Translations under genes and position numbers: made by a program
Shown here: positions 56,401 to 64,000 of the stretch, one piece after another
How positions within the stretch are numbered: the stretch's first letter is position 1
How the letters are laid out: every line of letters begins with the position of its first letter
Assembly (NCBI RefSeq): GCF_028283685.1
Contig: NZ_JAPWKF010000004.1
Span: 62,001 to 126,000 of the forward strand
DNA from: Edaphobacter sp.
GTDB lineage: Bacteria > Acidobacteriota > Terriglobia > Terriglobales > Acidobacteriaceae
Reading direction: 5' to 3'
DNA length: 64,000 bases
Notes under the pieces: model-generated
Seen by the model: only the letters and a program-made list of their open reading frames with translations
The model's database searches: none
What the model was told of the DNA's origin: nothing

Positions 56401-56801
56401 CGTTGAATGCGCCGGGCAATAGCCAATTTGCGAATCAACTGGTCTCACGGGTGAAAATTCTTGGCGGCCATGATTCTGCCCACTCTTACTTCGATCCGGC
56501 GGCGTTCAGTGCGGTGACGACTGCATCTTTCGGAACGGCTTCGAAAGGTTCCGTGCGCGGGCCTGGATTCTTCAACTGGAATTTCGGCGTTTCGCGTGCA
56601 TTCCGCTTTGCTGAGCGTTATGAGTTTCAGATCCGCGGTGAGGCATTCAATCTCACCAATACTCCGCGCTTCGGCAATCCCGGGACGAATGTGTCGAATG
56701 TAACTACCTCTAATGGTGTGCAGAATCTAAACGGATTTTCCGTAATCACTTCCGCGTCGAACCAGCGGACCATGCGCCTGTCTGCGCGATTTAGCTTCTA
56801 G
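53448..56801 (+). CDS. TonB-dependent receptor with CnaB domain (sulfated-glycan locus, first)
   Basis: A 1117-residue outer-membrane receptor. Signal peptide 1-35 (TTQASAQV), CnaB-like domain (LVGNLVDTAGGSVAGASV to LTVTAQTF, about 40-115), plug (LVSLPGGPGPGMRNIQSL, RIDGASSIYAWVPD), and the group's SFDAEQGLAAGAIVNIATK and SGTNQFHGNAWEY segments. The barrel ends in MRLSARFSF. AGGAG stands 7 nt before the ATG. It is the first gene of a plus-strand series under the promoter and LacI-type site described here. The SGNH gene's ribosome site overlaps its stop codon. Confidence 0.92.
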   Translation: MYRASSFAIPRPQTLVSLFLLGILAMLTTTQASAQVLYGQLVGNLVDTAGGSVAGASVEAKNTATGIATSITSDSSGHFLFPALAAGPYTLTVTAQTFRGISSQGIMIQPNTERRVDFTLEPSTVNESVTIVSAPPSLQTDQASVSAQLESDQLVSLPGGPGPGMRNIQSLYTLVPGFSPPVLGHSESGVPSDTLVSNVNGVSNTNNNTRIDGASSIYAWVPDVAAYIPSTEAIQSVDIVTNSFDAEQGLAAGAIVNIATKSGTNQFHGNAWEYNTVSALAARNYFLPVTQANVPKYILNQFGANFGGPIIRNRAFFFANWERSRRSQNQSGFQTIPTAAMRSGNFQGTGSTIYDPATGNADGTGRQPFPNNIIPASRIAYAASQMMSILPATNVSTSALSANYFTSASGQYTRDIIDSRVDYKVSNRATVFGRYGIQKSNLFDPQPLEKAGGTPVDGGQPGNAPSIIQAVGIGGTYAFSERVLADANVGFSRIGLSTANTDLDQNYGLTFLQIPGTNGPNPLQAGFPAFVISGLSSLGNPSSPNPQLYHDNTYTTAANLSWIRHAHSMRFGMEFQRYQVNHFQPQNTYGPRGGFTFTGGITSLKGGAATNSYNAFADFLLGLPQTMGKDTQFLNPGTLRESVWAFYARDQWQISKDVTLNYGLRYEVYPFATRDHFGGNAYNPQDGNVYLGGLGSVPKTAGVDAGKGNFAPRFGLTYRIGDKTVVRAGYGITVNPDSFRNMLVAYPAIISQSYSGSSSYAAGGNLATGIPAAAFPDISSGVLRLPLTLTTTTYPRKYRRGYIESYNLAVQRELFHGMTLQATYVGTLSIREVVALNLNAAAPGTGTAGGALYQSLGTTASIYQETPMGTASYNGLQVIAKKRFGNGGMIGVNYTYSRSINNYPDNSDATPLVSYLPAYNKNRGVAGFDLTHNFVAYGNTPLPFGKGQPFLSKGVGSVLLGGWQINNLLIRTSGTPITITSSASSLNAPGNSQFANQLVSRVKILGGHDSAHSYFDPAAFSAVTTASFGTASKGSVRGPGFFNWNFGVSRAFRFAERYEFQIRGEAFNLTNTPRFGNPGTNVSNVTTSNGVQNLNGFSVITSASNQRTMRLSARFSF

Positions 56802-56812
56802 GAGTTGCTTTG

Positions 56813-57511
56813 ATGAGACGATGGCTTTCGATTCTACTGTTGGGATTTGTCGCGCCTCTTTGTGGTGTAGCTCAAAACCTGCCCAAACTATTCCTTGTAG
56901 GCGACAGCATATCGATTTATTACACGCCGTTTCTGCAGAGCGACGTCGCCAACATCTATAGTTTCAGCCGCAAGACTTCACCCAAACCCGAAAGCATCGC
57001 CCAGCAGTTAAGTGACCCAGAGGTCCAGGGAGGCAACTCCCGCATGGTGCTCGAGTATCTCCAGAAGCGGTATGAGCAGGAGGATTTCAGGCCTGATGTT
57101 GTACTCATCAACTGCGGTCTGCATGACATCAAACGAATTCCACAGACAAATGCCATCGCGATCGATCCGTCCGAGTACCGCTCCAATCTGGAGAAGATGA
57201 TCGCTCTGGTGCGTAAACATCATGGAAAGATCGTCTGGATCAACAGCACGCCAGTAGATGACGCGCGTCATAATTCACTCTCCAAGGAGTTCTATCGTTA
57301 CGATCGCGACGTCATTCAATATAACGAGATTGCCCGCCAGATCTTTTCGTCCGCCGGTGCGCCTGTGATTGATCTCTATACCTTCACAAAACAACTGGGA
57401 GCTGGCCACTATATAGACCATATCCACTGGGATGAGGGAACCCGCTCGCAGCAAGCAGCCTTCATTGCGGGATTTCTTAGCGCGTCGCGTAGTTCTCATG
57501 TTCTGCCTTAG
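56813..57511 (+). CDS. Secreted SGNH/GDSL hydrolase
   Basis: A 232-residue exported esterase. Signal peptide 1-20 (PLCGVAQN). The four SGNH blocks are in order: LVGDSIS (nucleophile S32), GGNSRMV (G72-G73-N74), LINCGLHD (N99), and D201-H202-I203-H204 in IDHIHWDEG, giving the Asp-x-x-His pair. Related enzymes deacetylate sugars or cleave acyl esters of polysaccharides. Its AGGAG ribosome site begins inside the TAG stop codon of the receptor gene, 8 nt before the ATG, so the two are translated together; a TTG at 56810 is in frame but has no role. In this locus it probably removes O-acetyl or other acyl groups from a sulfated glycan. Confidence 0.9.
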   Translation: MRRWLSILLLGFVAPLCGVAQNLPKLFLVGDSISIYYTPFLQSDVANIYSFSRKTSPKPESIAQQLSDPEVQGGNSRMVLEYLQKRYEQEDFRPDVVLINCGLHDIKRIPQTNAIAIDPSEYRSNLEKMIALVRKHHGKIVWINSTPVDDARHNSLSKEFYRYDRDVIQYNEIARQIFSSAGAPVIDLYTFTKQLGAGHYIDHIHWDEGTRSQQAAFIAGFLSASRSSHVLP

Positions 57512-57892
57512 AGTCTGAACCTCTTTGCGAAGCAGGCCCGTGAGCACTTGTGGCAGGCGGGAAAGGCATTTGATTGACATGTAGGGCCAACGAAGCGTCT
57601 TGACAAATAGGACCGCAGCGCCGCAGCCTGTCTTTGCGATCGTGCGAATCTAGATTGAGCGCCTAACAAGGGGCTCCTTCGGTGTGATAAGCTTTTTTCC
57701 TATGCAGTCCCTTCCTGCCAAGCTAACGCTTTGTTGTTGCTGTTGACCATTTTTCAGCGGTCCGGCGAGAACTTGCGCGGTTAGCTCTTTTCTCTTATCT
57801 ACCTCGATAAATAGCAAGTGACTTTAGTGTCTGTTGCATTTTTGTGCACGGTTTTCCCCTGCGCTTGTGACGCACGTCGTCAGAGAGGCTTT
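57512..57892. other. Intergenic gap between the SGNH gene and the next receptor
   Basis: No gene that I can support; the longest frames here have no start context. A CTTTTTT run around 57692 may terminate the first transcript, without a convincing stem before it. The second receptor therefore may have its own promoter, which I cannot locate with confidence. Confidence 0.45.
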
Positions 57893-60800
57893 ATGTTTTC
57901 CAAGCGATCACTCCTGCTTGTATTTGTTTTTCTGTTTTCTCTCAGATCTGTTTCTGCAGTTGCTCAAAGTTCAGGTAGTGGAACCCTGAGCGGAACCATT
58001 AGTGACAGTTCCGGCGCCGTCATTGCAGAGGCGGAGGTGACGGTTCGCCAAACATCAACTGGGATTGAACGTTCCACAAAGGCGAACTCCAATGGTTTTT
58101 ATTCTCTACCCGCGTTACGTGCAGGCGAGTATATCGTCCTTGCATCTGCGCCTGGGTTTCAGCGCATAGAGCAGCAAGGGATTAATCTGCAATCGGATAC
58201 GACACGCACTATTAATCTTCAACTGTCGGTGGGTGGGACGACGGATACGACGACTGTCACGGATGCGGCTCCGGCGATCGAAACCTCAGAGGGCTCACTC
58301 AACACGATCATCACGGGAACGCAGCTAAGTGAACTTGCGACAAATGGGCGTAACTTCACGCAGTTTCTTTCGCTTGGTACAGGAGTAAGCAGTTCGCAGA
58401 CGGGACAGCGCATGGGGGTGGGACAGGAAGGCAATCCTCTCACATCTGTCAACGGCGGCCGCATCAACTCAAACGCCTTCACCTATGACGGCATCCTGGC
58501 GATGGATACAGGTGGCAACCGCGGACTCAATCTCTTTCCTCCCATGGAAGCGATACAGGAGGTCCAGGTTCATAAGAGCAACTACACGGCAGATATTGGC
58601 TCGTTCGGCTACAGCCAGGTGAACGTCGTGACACGTTCCGGTGGCGAGAAGTATCACGGAGACTTGTACGAGGTGTTTTCGAACGACGCACTGAATGCGC
58701 GGAACTACTTCAATACTTCGAAGCCACCGCTACATGACAACAACTTTGGATACGATTTCGGCGGTCATCTTCTTCCTGGTGCCAAGGGACGGTTCACACG
58801 CAATCTCTTCTTCTTCTGGTCGCAGGCCTTTGATCGCCGATCCGGGCCAGAACTTACCAGCTTTACTTCAGCGCCGCAGAGTACCTTCACTGCGACGACA
58901 CCGACTGTTGCGCAGAGAACGGGAAACTTTGCTGGTTCCGCGCCGATTACGAATCCTGCTACCGGACTTCCTTACGCAGGCAACCAGATCACGAACATTG
59001 ATCCCAACGCAACAATCTTATTGAATGCATACTTTCCGTTGCCGAACAGTACAAGCTCCTCGAACTACGTCATAAGTCCTAAGAGTCAGACAAGCTGGCG
59101 CGAAGAGCTAATACGTATCGACGCAATTCTGTCTCCCAGTGATACGATCACGGCGCGCTATGCGCACGACGCCTGGAGTCAGCAGCAGGCAATTCTGAAA
59201 CCATCTAATCAGTCTTTCGCAACAATCGGTGGTTCCTTTTCAAAGCCGGGGCAGAATGGCGTTCTCCAGTGGACACACATCTTCTCGCCCACGCTGCTTA
59301 ATCAGGTGACTGTTGGCTATTCGCGCAATCAGATTACACAAACGCCAAATAGCGATGGACAGCGTCCGTCCGGACTAACAATCCCAAGCTTGTATAACGC
59401 AAATATCTACAACCTGATTCCTACGATCACAATTAGCGGGTTTTCCTCGATTGGTGCGCAAGGACTTACGAACAACACAAACAACGTGTACACCTGGCGT
59501 GATGATCTGACAAAGCAATTGCACAATCACTCAATCAAGACAGGATTTAATATCCTGCGTATTCAGAAGTTTGATCGATTCCCATATGGCGGACAAGCCG
59601 GATCCTTTAGTTTCACAGGGTCTGCTACCGGTAATGCGTTGGCCGATTTTCTTACAGGGCATGCTTTCAGCTACGTAGAACAGAGCAATGTTCCTAACGT
59701 GTATCTCTTCTCGAATATGTATGAGGCCTATGTGCAGGATGACTGGAAGGTCACTCGCAACCTGACGCTCAACCTGGGGGTGCGCGACACGATCTTCCAG
59801 GGAGCGCCTAACGGCTACGACAAATACGACCACATCTCTGGCTTTGTACCCAGTCTCTATTCCGCTGCGGACGCACCCATCATTACTTCAACGGGAACGT
59901 TGGTTGCCGGCACTGGCGATCCCCTCAACGGAATCATCACGCCAGCGAACAAGAAAGGGCTTGATCTTCCTCGTTCTCTCACAGGTGCGCGGAACAATAT
60001 TGGGCCGCGCATAGGCTTTGCGTGGTCTCCGTTTGGGTCTTCGACGACGTCTATTCGTGGCGGGTACGGCCTGTTTTATCATTGGGACAATGACAATCAT
60101 GAGAATCTGAGCGGTAATCCGCCATTCGCGCAGTCTGCCACGATCTACAACACAACGCTCACGGGTTTCGCTGCTGGTGCGCAGACGCTTTTTCCTCCGA
60201 CGCTCGCTGCATTTGATGTTCGTAAGCTCTATCCAACGGTGACGCAGTACTCCCTCACGATAGAGAAACAACTTCCTGGATCCACGGTTCTGTCGGTAAG
60301 CTATGTGGGCAACAGCGCGCGTCACCTGGATCAGACGCCCAACATCAACCAGGCTCAGCCTAACGCTGCAGTTGCAGCGGGAACGGTCAACGTGAATACC
60401 GTGCGGCCATACAAAGGCTATGCGGCCATCAACTACGATGTGCGCTCTGCTTCCGCGAGCTATAACTCGCTTCAGGTTGATGCACGCCGCCGTTTCAAGA
60501 ACGGATTTCTTTTTGAAGCCGCATACACATATTCCCGTTCATTGGGTTCGCAGGTGGGGCAGAATCAGTTCGTGAATGAGAAGGGGCCAACCGCATACGA
60601 CAGACCACAGAGTTTCACGATCAACTATGTGTACGACCTGCCGTTCTTCCGTGGTAACCGCAGCCTTATCGCCTACACACTCGGAGGTTGGGAGGTCAGT
60701 GGCGTATCCACCTTTCAGGGAGGAACGCCGGTGACCCTGACAATTGCTGCGGATCGCGCTGGCGTTGGGAATACGGGACAGCGACCGAATGTAACGGGCC

Positions 60801-61129
60801 CTGTTACCTATCAACATGGCAACATCAATAATTACTTCTCGACGGCGAACTTCACTCAGCCAACGTTGGGGACTTTCGGCAATCTGGGACTCAACACTAT
60901 TCGCCAGCCTGGTCTGAATAGCACTCAGTTCAACCTCTCCAAGAAAGCAACGTTCCGTTTCATCGGCGACACACCGGTAACGGCGAAATTCGAAGGGGAG
61001 TTCTTCAATCTCTTCAATCACCCCGCTTTCAATGGGCTTGGGACGACAGTTGGTGCTGCGACGTTCGGGAAGATCACTTCAGCGCTCGATCCACGCAATA
61101 TCGTTTTCAAGGCGAAGTTCTCTTTCTAA
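57893..61129 (+). CDS. TonB-dependent receptor with CnaB domain (sulfated-glycan locus, second)
   Basis: A 1078-residue outer-membrane receptor. Signal peptide 1-24 (SVSAVAQS), CnaB-like domain (LSGTISDSSGAVIAEAEV to VLASAPGF, about 32-105), plug (LATNGRNFTQFLSLGTGVSS; NSNAFTYDGILAMDTG), and SGGEKYHGDLYEVFSND, with a barrel ending in IVFKAKFSF. The frame is open from 57818, but the ATG at 57893, with GAGAGG close ahead, gives a proper signal peptide. The sulfatase gene begins 31 nt after its stop. It differs clearly in sequence from the first receptor of the locus, suggesting different fragment sizes or sugars. Confidence 0.91.
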   Translation: MFSKRSLLLVFVFLFSLRSVSAVAQSSGSGTLSGTISDSSGAVIAEAEVTVRQTSTGIERSTKANSNGFYSLPALRAGEYIVLASAPGFQRIEQQGINLQSDTTRTINLQLSVGGTTDTTTVTDAAPAIETSEGSLNTIITGTQLSELATNGRNFTQFLSLGTGVSSSQTGQRMGVGQEGNPLTSVNGGRINSNAFTYDGILAMDTGGNRGLNLFPPMEAIQEVQVHKSNYTADIGSFGYSQVNVVTRSGGEKYHGDLYEVFSNDALNARNYFNTSKPPLHDNNFGYDFGGHLLPGAKGRFTRNLFFFWSQAFDRRSGPELTSFTSAPQSTFTATTPTVAQRTGNFAGSAPITNPATGLPYAGNQITNIDPNATILLNAYFPLPNSTSSSNYVISPKSQTSWREELIRIDAILSPSDTITARYAHDAWSQQQAILKPSNQSFATIGGSFSKPGQNGVLQWTHIFSPTLLNQVTVGYSRNQITQTPNSDGQRPSGLTIPSLYNANIYNLIPTITISGFSSIGAQGLTNNTNNVYTWRDDLTKQLHNHSIKTGFNILRIQKFDRFPYGGQAGSFSFTGSATGNALADFLTGHAFSYVEQSNVPNVYLFSNMYEAYVQDDWKVTRNLTLNLGVRDTIFQGAPNGYDKYDHISGFVPSLYSAADAPIITSTGTLVAGTGDPLNGIITPANKKGLDLPRSLTGARNNIGPRIGFAWSPFGSSTTSIRGGYGLFYHWDNDNHENLSGNPPFAQSATIYNTTLTGFAAGAQTLFPPTLAAFDVRKLYPTVTQYSLTIEKQLPGSTVLSVSYVGNSARHLDQTPNINQAQPNAAVAAGTVNVNTVRPYKGYAAINYDVRSASASYNSLQVDARRRFKNGFLFEAAYTYSRSLGSQVGQNQFVNEKGPTAYDRPQSFTINYVYDLPFFRGNRSLIAYTLGGWEVSGVSTFQGGTPVTLTIAADRAGVGNTGQRPNVTGPVTYQHGNINNYFSTANFTQPTLGTFGNLGLNTIRQPGLNSTQFNLSKKATFRFIGDTPVTAKFEGEFFNLFNHPAFNGLGTTVGAATFGKITSALDPRNIVFKAKFSF

Positions 61130-61160
61130 ATACACCTGCCGAATGGACGAAAGGATTTTC

Positions 61161-62654
61161 ATGTCAGAAGCAAATGAACAGCGTCACGAGATACCGACTT
61201 TCCAGCAGGGGGCGACGACCAGACGCGACTTTCTGCAAGCATCGCTTGCGATTGCAGGTACTGCAGCGGTCTCGACAATAGCGCCAACTTTAGCCGTGGC
61301 CCAGGGCAAGCAGAAACGTCCCAATCTTGTCTTCTTCCTGGGGGAGGGACAGCGTGCCGACGCGCTTTCTATCGCAGGCCATCCAATCCTCAAGACGCCG
61401 AACCATGACCGCATAGGACGTGAAGGCATCCGTTTCACAAATGCCTTTTGCACAAATGCACTTTGCGCCCCGGCACGCGCAACCGCACTGACCGGCATGT
61501 ATTCGCGTTCCACGGGGGCTCTTGACAACACCAAGGGCCATATACCGTTAGCTGCCGACATTCCGCTCTTTACCGAGATCTTGCAGAAGGAAGGGTATGA
61601 AGTCGCGATCCTGGGCAAAGTCCATACCCGGAACGGAGTGGAGGAACGGAACTGGGATTACTACTTCGGTCACAATAGTCCCGGGAACGATTACGCAAAC
61701 CCGCTGTTCAAAGAGGGGCACAAAGGGCAGATCGGACCCCAGAAGCAGTACCAGGCCGTCTATCCGGACGACCTCACTACAGATCGTGCAATCTCATGGA
61801 TTGATGAAGATCGCGGTGACAAGCCCTTCTGCGTCCTCATTTGGTTCGTTGCCCCGCACGAACCATTCTTCCGTCCGCGTCGTCATGCAGATCTCTACAA
61901 CGGCATAGCTATCGCGAAGCCTTCAAGCTTTGATGACGACCTCAAGGGATATCCAGGTAAGCCGAAGAGTTTTGTTGATGCGGAGAATAAGCTTGGTACG
62001 ACGTCTTCACACGTTGCCTGCGGTTCCCTTGAAGGTGTGGCAAAGGACTACTACGCGGGTCTGGTTGCTGTGGATGAGAACATTGGCCGCATTCTCGATC
62101 ATCTGGAGAAGAAGAATATTCTCGACGATACGGCCATTCTGCACACCTCTGACCATGGATACTTCCTGGGGGAATGGCGGCTCTTCGACAAGCGTCTGAT
62201 GCACGAGCCGTCCATCCGCGTTCCATTCCAAGTGCGCTTCCCCAAACGCATCCCCGCCGGCACGGTGCGGGAAGAGATGATTCTGGATACAGACATTGCG
62301 CCAACGTTGCTCGATCTGGCAGGCATTCCTACTCCAGCCCATATGCAAGGTAAGAGCATATTGCCTCTTGCAAAGAAGACAGACCCAGCCTTCCGCGAGG
62401 AGTGGTACTACGAGTATTACGAGTGGCCGAATCCAGAGAACGTCGCCCCACATCGTGGCATTCGGACGGATCGGTATAAGTTGATCCAATATGTTCAAGA
62501 TCCGTCAGAGGGAGAGCTTTACGATCTTCGAGTCGATCCGAGTGAGCACAACAATCTTTATGGCAGACCCGAGTCTGCCACTCTCCAGGCTCACCTGACA
62601 GAGAGATTGAATGCCTTGCGCGCCAAGATTCCTGAGCGTAAGGAAGTAAGTTAG
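61161..62654 (+). CDS. Tat-exported sulfatase (formylglycine type)
   Basis: A 497-residue sulfatase. The N-terminus carries a twin-arginine signal (TTRRDFLQASLAIAGTAA) that would export it folded. The active-site motif is C102-x-P104-x-R106 (CAPARATALTGM), the site converted to formylglycine. Other catalytic/metal residues are K153 and H155 (GKVH), H233 (APHEPF), D331-H332 (SDHGYFLGEW) and K344. The usual N-terminal DDQ metal block is replaced by FFLGEGQRADALS, so one calcium ligand differs. The frame is open from 61032 inside the receptor gene; the ATG at 61161 with AAAGGA upstream is natural. It lies 31 nt after the second receptor and completes the locus: esterase, receptors, desulfation. 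The formylglycine-generating enzyme is not in the window. Confidence 0.92.
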   Translation: MSEANEQRHEIPTFQQGATTRRDFLQASLAIAGTAAVSTIAPTLAVAQGKQKRPNLVFFLGEGQRADALSIAGHPILKTPNHDRIGREGIRFTNAFCTNALCAPARATALTGMYSRSTGALDNTKGHIPLAADIPLFTEILQKEGYEVAILGKVHTRNGVEERNWDYYFGHNSPGNDYANPLFKEGHKGQIGPQKQYQAVYPDDLTTDRAISWIDEDRGDKPFCVLIWFVAPHEPFFRPRRHADLYNGIAIAKPSSFDDDLKGYPGKPKSFVDAENKLGTTSSHVACGSLEGVAKDYYAGLVAVDENIGRILDHLEKKNILDDTAILHTSDHGYFLGEWRLFDKRLMHEPSIRVPFQVRFPKRIPAGTVREEMILDTDIAPTLLDLAGIPTPAHMQGKSILPLAKKTDPAFREEWYYEYYEWPNPENVAPHRGIRTDRYKLIQYVQDPSEGELYDLRVDPSEHNNLYGRPESATLQAHLTERLNALRAKIPERKEVS

Positions 62655-62717
62655 AGTTGCATCCGTAGGAACGGGAGCAACTGGGCGTGAGCCTCCAGTG
62701 GAATCATCGATAGCGTG

Positions 62718-62767
62718 AGCAAAACGAAACCGAGTCAACAGCCCTTGGTGGGGGCTCTTGACTCGGT
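62718..62767 (-). terminator. Large terminator hairpin between the sulfatase and META genes
   Basis: ACCGAGTCAA (62729-62738) pairs with TTGACTCGGT (62758-62767) around an inner AGCCC/GGGCT stem, giving about 15 pairs. On the minus strand it is followed by TTCGTTTTGC, so it best fits the end of the minus-strand META lipoprotein gene, about 100 nt away. It may also stop plus-strand transcription from the sulfatase. Confidence 0.75.
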
Positions 62768-62865
62768 AGGGCGCAAGCGTATATCGAGGTTGGAAGCCGA
62801 GTCCAATAACTCTGGGTCATCCTCACTTCAACGCCGATTTGATCCCGCCTCCTGCTTACTTTGCT

Positions 62866-63675
62866 CTACTTCTGCAAGCTTGCTGTCAGTTTTGCCAGGA
62901 CCGTTCCTGAGCCGTCCGACAAGCTCAGTGAACTTCCGTCTAGCTTCCATGTTTGGACTTTCTGAAGTGCGGCCAGAAATGCCTGTTCCGTGTCCATGCC
63001 ATGCTGGCAGGCCATCATGGTGCTGGCAACGCCGTTGAAGTGAATGCTCTCACCCCGGACCATGTAGCCTCCCATGATGCGATTGCAGCCACCTGAACCT
63101 GAGACGCGTTTCTCTTTGGCGTGAAAGATGAGGTTTGGAGCGTGCTCCTCTCCTATCGTCTTGACCGGCTTGCCGTTCAGCTCGGTGAGCTTCCAGAGCG
63201 TGCCTTCTAGAGGAAGATCGGCCGTGGAGATTTCGCCCGCAGGAGTCGCCGGCTTCTTTGCGGTGGTGCTTCCGGAGGGGACATGTTGCATCACGATCAT
63301 CTCTCCGATCTCGGAGCCGTGGCCCAGCGTGAGTACCTGCTTACGCTCGGAGCTGGTGAACAAAAGATGTCCCTGCACTGTGACGCGTGCTCGTACGACG
63401 TAGATATGGTTGGTGACGATCTGCGCCGGGTCGTAAGGAATCGTGAACTGGAACGGAGGATTACCAGGATCTTCTTTGCGATACTCGCGAATCACTATCG
63501 CGGGTGCATCGGCGCGGGAGACGTCTTCAAGAGTGGCCGCAAAGACTGCGCCCTGCGGTAGAGCCATCCTCTCCCGATAGGTTGCCGTTCCGGAGACCAT
63601 TAGTGGTTGCTGGCAAGAGGCCGAGAGTGCTGCCGCCAGAAGGGAAGCGCCTGTGATTCGGGTGATCAAGGACAA
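62866..63675 (-). CDS. YbaY-like / META-domain lipoprotein
   Basis: A 269-residue lipoprotein. Lipobox ending ALSASC (C21). Residues 25-135 match the YbaY-type lipoprotein domain (VSGTATYRERMALPQGAVFA and RARVTVQGHLLFTSSE), and residues 150-269 are a META/HslJ-type domain (LEGTLWKLTELNGKPV, VSGSGGCNRIMGGY). The linker is Lys/Pro-rich. Such combinations are anchored in the envelope; META domains relate to heat-shock and antibiotic-stress proteins. Exact function is unknown. It is separated from the plus-strand sulfatase by a strong bidirectional hairpin and has no same-strand neighbour in operon distance. Confidence 0.85.
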   Translation of the reverse strand: MSLITRITGASLLAAALSASCQQPLMVSGTATYRERMALPQGAVFAATLEDVSRADAPAIVIREYRKEDPGNPPFQFTIPYDPAQIVTNHIYVVRARVTVQGHLLFTSSERKQVLTLGHGSEIGEMIVMQHVPSGSTTAKKPATPAGEISTADLPLEGTLWKLTELNGKPVKTIGEEHAPNLIFHAKEKRVSGSGGCNRIMGGYMVRGESIHFNGVASTMMACQHGMDTEQAFLAALQKVQTWKLDGSSLSLSDGSGTVLAKLTASLQK

Positions 63676-63722
63676 TTGGAACCTTCCTCTCTTTATGGAT
63701 GGTCTTCCTGGTCCTGCCGCAA

Positions 63723-63751
63723 AGAGAAGACGCCCGCAATCAGCACGGGCG
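63723..63751 (-). terminator. Terminator of the C-terminal peptidase gene
   Basis: CGCCCG (63731-63736) pairs with CGGGCG (63746-63751). Read on the minus strand the stem is followed by TCTTCTCTTT. It sits 27 nt after the stop of the partial minus-strand gene. Confidence 0.65.
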
Positions 63752-63777
63752 CCTTTCCTGTCGTTTCGTCCGTCCGA

Positions 63778-64000
63778 TCAATGGGCCGGAGGATTATTCT
63801 TCAGTGCCAGCTTCAGGTGATCCTGCAGGGTCTGTGCCTCAGGGATGAAGGTCACCGCCTTGGCGATCTGCGGGTCCCACTCAGCACGTACCTTGAGTCC
63901 ATCGAGCTGTCCGAACTGCGAGGTGAAGAGGTCGCTCTTGATGCTCTCTTTTACCCAGTCCTGTACGCCGGCGATGTCCTGATCGGTATATTCGATAGCC
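63778..64000 (-). CDS. Probable S41-family C-terminal processing peptidase, 3' end only
   Basis: The last 74 codons of a minus-strand gene that continues beyond the window. The readable part is AIEYTDQDIAGVQDWVKE, SIKSDLFTSQFGQLDGLKV, AEWDPQIAKAVTFIPEAQTL and so on to KNNPPAH. The YT-x-x-D-(x)n-W/F-V-K-x-x-I-K pattern, followed by FGQxxGLxVxAExDPQ and ALxxxPEA, resembles the C-terminal helix region of acidobacterial S41 (CtpA-type) peptidases. That part lies outside the catalytic domain, so no active-site residue is visible. The assignment is by memory of the tail only and could be wrong. A terminator follows on the same strand. Confidence 0.5.
   Translation of the reverse strand, partial: AIEYTDQDIAGVQDWVKESIKSDLFTSQFGQLDGLKVRAEWDPQIAKAVTFIPEAQTLQDHLKLALKNNPPAH

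Overview
The window looks like a chromosomal segment of a soil acidobacterium (Acidobacteriota, Terriglobia/Acidobacteriaceae, the Granulicella-Terriglobus-Edaphobacter type). The pointers are five very large TonB-dependent-receptor-like proteins with an N-terminal carboxypeptidase-regulatory (CnaB-like) domain, a PadR regulator coupled to an orphan ADOP/MacB-type permease, the futalosine menaquinone gene mqnE, a stand-alone nuoB and a moderately GC-rich composition. I see no phage genes, transposases, CRISPR array or rRNA. There is one tRNA (Gly, CCC).

Layout. 1-4.1 kb: the end of a CorA-type transporter, a minus-strand beta-carbonic anhydrase/bestrophin pair with a 4-nt ATGA overlap, a thioredoxin-like protein, a Dabb protein and a secreted esterase. 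4.3-9.5 kb: a nitrogen module amtB-glnK-glnD, followed by an overlapping gene for a secreted protein of unknown function. 9.6-15.4 kb: orphan nuoB, an OmpA-like envelope protein ending in a strong terminator, a BNR-repeat secreted protein and mqnE. 15.4-16.1 kb: a region with few genes that holds a strong hairpin and two tandem 31-codon membrane microprotein genes. Their first 26 residues are identical and the codons differ only at synonymous positions. This is the most novel-looking feature. 16.1-23.3 kb: GNAT, murA, a Spy-like protein, a CBM9 protein, an amidase, and an aldehyde dehydrogenase followed by a frameshifted DUF779 gene.

23.3-29.1 kb: PadR regulator, ADOP permease and a TonB-receptor-like protein, all on the plus strand. 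29.3-36.3 kb: a phosphate block, pstS-pstC-pstA (no pstB or phoU here), then a Pit transporter and a porin. 36.4-42.5 kb (minus): a receptor followed by a secreted beta-propeller/amidohydrolase. 43.2-51.4 kb: a receptor plus a GH106-like glycosidase (minus), divergent from a membrane-anchored winged-helix regulator of ToxR-like layout. 52.0-62.7 kb: a LacI regulator (minus) divergent from receptor, SGNH esterase, receptor and Tat-exported sulfatase. The promoter of the first receptor carries a LacI-type palindrome. The window ends with a YbaY-META lipoprotein and the 3' end of a probable S41 peptidase.

Together the right half reads as three separate 'receptor plus secreted hydrolase plus regulator' scavenging loci: peptide or amide substrates, a rhamnose-containing glycan, and a sulfated/acylated glycan. 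The left half carries core nitrogen, phosphate, quinone and cell-wall functions. Functions are inferred from motifs read by eye; no database search was run.
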